Shown here one piece after another: positions 58,101 through 64,000 of a stretch of 64,000 nucleotides of DNA. The position numbers were made by a program, and so were the translations under genes. Within the stretch, counting starts at the first letter, position 1. Each line of letters starts with the position of its first letter. The stretch is from contig NC_071668.1 of assembly GCF_028554725.1 (NCBI RefSeq), forward strand, positions 24,964,501 through 25,028,500, read 5' to 3'. This DNA comes from Zeugodacus cucurbitae (Eukaryota > Arthropoda > Insecta > Diptera > Tephritidae). The notes beneath the pieces were generated by a model, which saw only the letters and a list, made by a program, of their open reading frames with translations, had not been told where the DNA came from and did no database searches.

Positions 58101-59760
58101 CAAATTTTGGATTCAGAATCGCTCTCGACCTGTACAACATATATTCCGTTCGGTTCATAACTTCTCTTCTCGCTATCTTGGGCGGCTACTTATAACTAAA
58201 CAGTTAGGTGTGAAAGTTATAACAATAACCTTGCAAGATAAATTCGAAAATACAGTGTATGGGAGTATTTTAGTGGTTTTTTTACTTTCTTCACTTGTTT
58301 TAAAGACTTTGAAGGAGTAAACTTTCAAAGAAGAAGACTTTTCGTAATTTGTATTAAATTTCGGCAATTTGATTCACAATCACCAAATTGAGTTCATTTC
58401 ACTTTAAATACAGATATGAACTTAAATATATAGAATTAGACCAAAAGTTTACTCAACCATTTAAGTTGAAATAAATGTAAATTAAACTGTACAAGTTATT
58501 AGCTTTGATTAAGCGCATTTGTTTTCATAACCTGTAATAATTTTACGAGTATATGTTAATCACGTTGTATTCAAAATTATCAATTAGAGCACGCCCACCT
58601 ACATACATTTGCACTGTGAACAACTGTGAATATTTGTAGATATACTTATGTATATACATAATTTAACAATTTCTCGCTGTAATGAAATTCTGCAACAAAA
58701 ACAAACGGCAGACACAAATGCAAGTAATCACAGAAAAGCATACGAAATGTACCGGCAGTGTTGCATGGGCGGTCACGGCAACAACAAGAACAACAACATA
58801 AGCACTAACAGCCAACATAGCAGTAACATTAATTGGCCAAAAACAACATTGGCGTTGTATTCTCAACGGCATTGAAGTGATTTTCATGTTGAATACAAAT
58901 TCTATCTAATTACAAGCAATTAGTGTACGCTCGCTCAACACCAAACTCAGCACCAGCGGCCACCACCACCACCAACACCAACACCAGCAGCAACACTTCG
59001 TTGCTACTTTCGGTGCGGCGCTTTGCTCCAGTTGCAGTGTTCCTTTCAATTTGCCGCCGAAAAGGCGCTCACAGCCAATTTGCTATTCATTTAAGCTGTT
59101 AAAAAAAGCCAAAGTATGAGTCTCTCTAGAATGTTGCTAGTCAGACCATCATCGTTGTCTCTATTGCTGGGTGAACAAACATGCCGTGAACAACATTAAC
59201 AACCAGCTATTACAACAAAAACACATGACTATAAGACAACAAATGTATTTAATGGTAAAATACTTGAAAGTATTAGCAACCATTCCGGCTCCAGCAGTGG
59301 CTTCGGGAATGGGTGGCGTTAAATTGCGGTAGATAAATACTGTTATAATTAACAAGCAATTTGTGTCTCGAATTTACAAATATTAACAAGCAAATATATA
59401 GGGAAATTAGATATGCAATAAAATAGTTGTAAAAAATCTAAGTAACTAAGTAACAGAAACTGAAGGTCCTCTCTGGAAGAAGTTGTTTTGGGATTACTAA
59501 GCTGACAAAATCGATTTAATCCATTTCAAATTCTTCAAAATTTTGTGGCTTCATTGTAGAAGGCATCTGAACCATTGTTCAATTGATTAAATGTAGAATA
59601 TTTATCTATATCAAGATATATACCAAATGTCTAATATATAACGTTGTAGACTTGATGAAAACATAAATAAAACATTTATAAATATATCTCTCACTGTTAA
59701 ATATGGTGTAAGACCTATCAGAGAATTTATATATATGTACTTTTTTCGATATTAAATTCA
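55161..59760. other. No gene recognised; unique sequence
   Basis: GC-richer CA/CAG-containing blocks occur at 55540-55960, 56750-57060 and 58640-59060, the last with CCACCACCACCACCAACACC at 58966-58985. A region open on both strands at 57880-58370 resembles no known protein. No transposon relic was seen here. Confidence 0.45.
58966..58996 (+). repeat. (CCA/ACA)n imperfect trinucleotide repeat
   Basis: CCACCACCACCACCAACACC and following AACACC/AGC units. It is simple sequence with no reading-frame support. Confidence 0.75.
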
Positions 59761-60117
59761 ACTATACCCGTCCTGCTTTATGGTGCTGGAGCGTAGATGA
59801 TGTCAACATCCGATGAGACGGCACTAAGAGTTTTCGAGAGAAAGGTTTTGCGAAATATTTATGGTTCTTTGAACGGTTATACGACATATATGTACATTGT
59901 TCAGCGAATAAAAACGCAGCTACGCTGGCTGGGTCATGTTGTTCGATTGTACGAAAACATTCCAACTTTGAAAGTGTTCGATGCAGTACCCGCGGTTGGA
60001 AGCAGAGGAAGATAAAGGCCTCCACTTCCTTGAAAAGATCAGGATTCATTCGGGATTTCCAATTGGCGCTGAATTTCGAGAAAAAGAGACCAAAGAGACG
60101 CGCTATTATTATTATTA
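59761..60117 (+). pseudogene. RTE-like non-LTR retrotransposon, 3' relic
   Basis: Frames read IPVLLYGAGA, stop, MSTSDETALRVFERKVLRNI, IVQRIKTQLRWLGHVVRLYE and VFDAVPAVGSRGR. Decayed NWR region and an (ATT)n tail follow at 60105-60116. About 30 residues between IYGSLN and IVQRIK are replaced or lost. As with the other copies, the end is a short microsatellite rather than poly(A). No RT core or endonuclease is present. Confidence 0.85.
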
Positions 60118-62384
60118 AATATCTCACATATTGATTCATAATATATGGTAATAAAGTAAACCGGAGGAAAAACCAACCTCACATTTTATAGTTTAGGACA
60201 AGAAGAAGGTGAAGGCGAGTTGCTACTCAATGCTATTTGTGTTCGGAATGACTCAGTGATTAGTTGTGAAGGACTATACCCTTTTGTTGGAGCATGTCCT
60301 TTTGAAAAAACTAGTTTTCCATTTTTTCCCAAAAATATACTAAAAGTGCTTAGTCATAGACCTAGTCATAGATCCATCTCTAATTCTACCCTTCTTGAAG
60401 TAAACCGAGATTATTAGTACAATTTTCGCTGGGATAATTAATTTTTTTTGCAAGATTAAATACTTAATTATATCCTACTATTGGTCTAGCATTTTGAAAG
60501 CACAGGAGATAATTTGTTATTCTGATTCAGTCAGTTGCATATATGAATCTTATTCTCCCAACATATCTATAATACAAATCTCGAGATAAACTAATTCTCC
60601 AGCAATAGCTCAAATATAAATTACAATAGAGTTCCTTACAGTGCGAACCCTAGCGCAATTTGAGACGGATCAACAAAATCCTATTGATATTCTTGCGGAA
60701 CTAATATAACCCCTGTACACTTCCTCTTATCTATGATGCTTTCAAAGTTAAATGCATGGCACCTATCTGTTCTTAGTTAGACAAATATTTTTAGTAATCC
60801 CAGCTGCGAAAATGCTAATATTAATGCTGAAGCGCTAATTTCCATAGTAACATTTACAGCTGTGTCCCACCTCACATCCGGTGAGAGCTTTGAACCACAA
60901 ACCTCACTAATTTTCCGCACGTACGATTTTCAACGGCACTTACTCACCGCATCAGCGTAGTTGGATAATATATTTTGCGTTCATCGTCGCCGCCGTCGTC
61001 TCGTTGAAATTTATGGTTACGCATTTTGTTTACTAATTTTCTTTACGATTTTCCCGCTCTTGGTGGGTCTTCTGCATCGATTCTTCTACACATTTGTTTG
61101 AATCGCTTTTGCGTGCTTTCATTTCGATTGGTCACTTGACCAATCGGCGCATCTGCTAGATTTGCAGGCACGGCACTTGTGTGCCACAAGGACAATAACG
61201 GCCACCCACCAATTCGTGCCCTCATCAGGCTATACCACTTTAGTGGCAATCTTCACAATTATCTGTTAGCCATTACGATTGTATGTGTGTTTATATGCGT
61301 TGTCTGGCTTATCTGTCCGAGCCCGTTTCCAATGCTGCTCACCTAAGCAATAATAATAAATTATCTTGGCATCGACAAGGACATCCATCTTGTATAGTGC
61401 TCCTTTTCTGCGTTCATGTAACGCATACTTGCGCAGCTCCTTGGCTCACTTCTTTCTCGTGTTTTGTTTATGCGCTTCACTCGCTCACTCCGCTGGCACA
61501 TTTTCTAGTTTACTGTTAATTTTTAATGTCTTCGCTTACACATTTGTTGTGCTCGTAAAATATGTTGGAAATTGGATTGGTTCGCTATTTTATTTAGTGT
61601 AAATTGTTTGATTGCTTTCCCATCTTCACGGCGTAACTGTTGCGTTGGATTCGAGCAAATTAGCATTTCACTTCGTTGGCGATTGATGGGCGATTCACAT
61701 TAATTTGCTTTAACGGTAATTAAAATTCATCAACCGCGCTGTTGATTAATTTTTAATTAAAAAGTAGCTGGAGGCCACTTAAGAGTTGGAAACTTGTCTT
61801 GTATATCAACTAAGCTGACATGTATAAAGCGGGAAGGTTAAACTGTGGCTATTGATAGCTGAAGATTTCTTCTTTGATAATATGGAAGCCTTCAAATAAT
61901 TCCGAAGCATAGATTCCTTGACACACGTTCACTTCGCTTTGTAGTAATAACATAAGTTTATGTGTCACAAACTCAAGTTACTCAAGGAGACTGCAAAGTT
62001 ACTTCTAAGATACTTTTGTCTGCTGAGAGCGCATTCAGTACTAATTTACTTAAACAACTTATGGTATAAATAAATTATAATTTTGTCTTCTCTTATTTGA
62101 AATATATTCAAAGCATGTAGGTTTTGTTACTTACAATTATTCTGTGGGAATTAAAGTGAAGGATTTAACTTTTTAAGTTATCGCTCCAAGACTCTGCATA
62201 GTTGAACTTCCAAAAATTATTCTTGGTAGCTAAATGAATTCCAATACAAAGCTGAAGTTTGTGTTTCATAATTTTGTATTACAGGCGTTAAGAGGAAAGC
62301 TAATTATGTTCAAATAATTCTATAAGCAATTAATAGTATATTTGAAGATACACTGACGAATCGAAAACAACAGAAGGCTTTGGA
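60118..62384. other. No gene recognised; unique sequence
   Basis: AT-rich with a GC-richer block at 60840-61700 that has overlapping chance frames. No repeat of the window's families is seen here. Confidence 0.5.
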
Positions 62385-63560
62385 ATGGCGATACCAGGTC
62401 CACGCACCATGCCAATGGGTAGGTTTCCAAGCATAAATTTTGCAAATAATCAGTCTTTTCAGATATTCGGCATTGCGATAGTCAGCATTTTACGTCGATA
62501 TTTAAAATTGAAAGCGTACAAGAGGCAGCTTGTGCGAGAACTGAAGCAGTTCGACCTTCCCAAACCACATCGTTTCGCTCTATGAGCTCTTGAAAAGTTC
62601 CAAGAAGATACGAAGATTTCGACCCGAATTTTGTTTAGCGATGAGCCCCATTTCTGGCTAACTGCTTTCCCTAAACGTCGTTAACGTCGATGCGCCATCC
62701 CTAAATAAAAGCGGCAACTTTACGTCAAAAATCAAAATGTTTACTTGAATTGTTGTTGTGAAATATTATTGTAGAGAGAAACTTCGTTTTTCGCAGCCAA
62801 CTTAACTTCGGAACGCTCTGTAAAAATAGAAAATTTCAACCGCTCAGCGTCGCCGTCGCGTTATTTAAGTATGCGCCATACAAATTGTATGGGCATGAGA
62901 ATTTTTTGACAGCCGCTGCCGCTTTTATTTAGGGAAGGCAGTAATAGGCATCTAAACAATCATAATTGCCGCATTTGGGACGAAGACCAATCTGAAGAGA
63001 TTGAAGAGATGTCATTTCATCCAGAAAAAAATCGGTTGGATATGGTTGCCGGTGGAATCATTTCTTCAAAAATGATGCTGATGAGAACGTAACCGAGTAT
63101 TTAGTGCCCGAAATTGATGCTTGTGATCGCGTCGACAATCGGTTTCAACAAGACAGCCCCACTTCTCACACATCACATCAATGGATGGATTTATTGAGAA
63201 AACATTTTGGTAGTCTGATAATATTACGTTTTGGGCGGTCGATTAGTCTTCAAGATCGCGTAATATCACATTTTCTCCTGTGGGGATATGTAGAGTCTAA
63301 AGTCTATGCGAACAATTCAGTTTCGGTTTAGGACTTGGAGCAAAACATCACCTCGTTCTGTTATTAGACGAAATGCTCGAACGAGCCATCGAAAATTGGA
63401 CTCACCAAATGGACCATTTGAGACGTAGCCGCGGCCAACATTTGAAAGAGATAATCTTTCAAAAATAAAAGACAAAAAATATTATTTGGAATGATAATAA
63501 CAATTCCCCATTAAATTTGAATTTTCTGTGTTTTCTTAAAAAAAGTATATAATCTCGAAA
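62385..63560 (+). pseudogene. Tc1/mariner-superfamily DD-E transposase, interrupted by a MITE
   Basis: The frame reads SILRRYLKLKAYKRQLVREL, stop, ALEKFQEDTKISTRILFSDE and PHFWL (first catalytic Asp in FSDE). It is then broken at 62661 by a 282-bp insert and resumes as LNNHNCRIWDEDQSEEIEEM. A run of frameshifts follows: VPEIDACDRVDNRFQQDSPT-type sequence covers the second Asp region (RFQQDSPTSHTSHQWMDLLR), then FLLWGYVESKVYANN and MLERAIENWTHQMDHLRRSR with a stop at 63466-63468. The 3' noncoding end is shared with 1-245. The N-terminal DNA-binding region is mostly gone. Confidence 0.9.
62661..62942. mobile_element. 282-bp MITE inserted in the transposase gene
   Basis: The outer ends ACTGCTTTCCCTAAA (62661-62675) and TTTAGGGAAGGCAGT (62928-62942) form a 15-bp inverted repeat with 14 matches. 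A second inner left copy, TCCCTAAATAAAAGCGGCA (62698-62716), matches the right end over 19 bases, so the left end carries the repeat twice. The transposase frame is interrupted precisely here. No coding capacity. Target-site duplication could not be fixed (TA-like on the left only). Confidence 0.75.
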
Positions 63561-64000
63561 TGGTTCACCCTTTATTATAATTCAACAAAGAATTTGTATA
63601 TATGTGTAAAGTATATCCGCCGAAAGCATATATCTAAGTAACAACGAAAACGCAAACCTTCCTTTCATACGATTTTTTTTTAATTTTTGAACATTTTGAT
63701 CGATTATTTTAATGTCCTTAAATAAGGTCTATCAAATTTCAGAAATGCTTAAGGAGTTAAAATACCCAATAATTTATAATATTTATATTTTCATTCCAGA
63801 ATATTTAAAAAATATTCGTTTTAGGAGAGTCACAAAACATAATGCGCACTGGTATTCAACATAGAAATGTGTGTGAATGTACGCTGTAAATATTTTTGTT
63901 AATAAATAGGGTAGAAATACGATCACAACACGCATACCTTTAACTGTAACGACGGTATTTACTGAACTAAAAATCGTATGCTGACCAATGCCTTTCCATT
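63561..64000. other. No gene seen
   Basis: AT-rich sequence after the transposon end. No frame or repeat recognised. Confidence 0.5.

Noticed and set aside
57878..58320. Hydrophobic plus-strand frames considered as a chemoreceptor-like gene
   Set aside because: There is no conserved receptor motif, the minus strand is equally open, and stops interrupt any longer reading.

Overview
The window is AT-rich eukaryotic DNA that looks like intergenic or intronic sequence from a higher fly. A tephritid fruit fly is my best guess; this rests on the mix of repeat families and the many CATACATACATATG-type and (CA/TG)n microsatellites, not on any marker gene. I found no prokaryotic operon, rRNA, tRNA or CRISPR array, and no host gene that I can name. 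Nearly every recognisable coding stretch is a broken transposable-element relic.

Layout. (1) 1-15 kb: the C-terminus of a Tc1/mariner-superfamily transposase (1-245); an RTE-like non-LTR retrotransposon tail (3686-4394); a hAT-type fragment (6642-6815); a long noncoding repeat split by an RTE-like element with a clear 8-bp target-site duplication (6825-9225); a second kind of RTE-like tail (11741-12142). (2) 15-28 kb: a decayed DD-E transposase (14830-15453), a small RTE-like scrap near 19.5 kb, and two head-to-tail copies of the noncoding repeat (21898-23151). (3) 28-37 kb: a relic RNase H domain, a decayed member of an uncharacterised protein family (31545-32585), one candidate host exon (33396-33657), another full copy of the noncoding repeat (35179-36358), and a jockey-type relic lying against a mariner-type relic (36640-37140). 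(4) 42-50 kb: mariner and Tc1 relics side by side, a 653-bp noncoding element with terminal inverted repeats (44056-44708), a 3.1-kb jockey-clade retrotransposon (46344-49420) and a Helitron-like 5' end (49890-50090). (5) 51-64 kb: three more RTE-like relics, one with a tandemly duplicated tail, and a Tc1/mariner-superfamily transposase interrupted by a MITE (62385-63560). Between these lie long stretches of unique AT-rich sequence.

The most interesting structure is the dispersed noncoding repeat of about 1-1.2 kb. Its left end starts at ATACTCTCGCAA inside a foldback. The reverse complement of that motif sits about 40-50 bp inside the right end, followed by a GTTCGG/CCGAAC hairpin and the terminus ...ACTTG. 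The flanks of the best copies are T-rich. This asymmetry resembles non-autonomous Helentrons (DINE-1-like rolling-circle elements), although classification needs an alignment I cannot run. Nested insertions, truncations and deletions around it give a readable local history of transposition.
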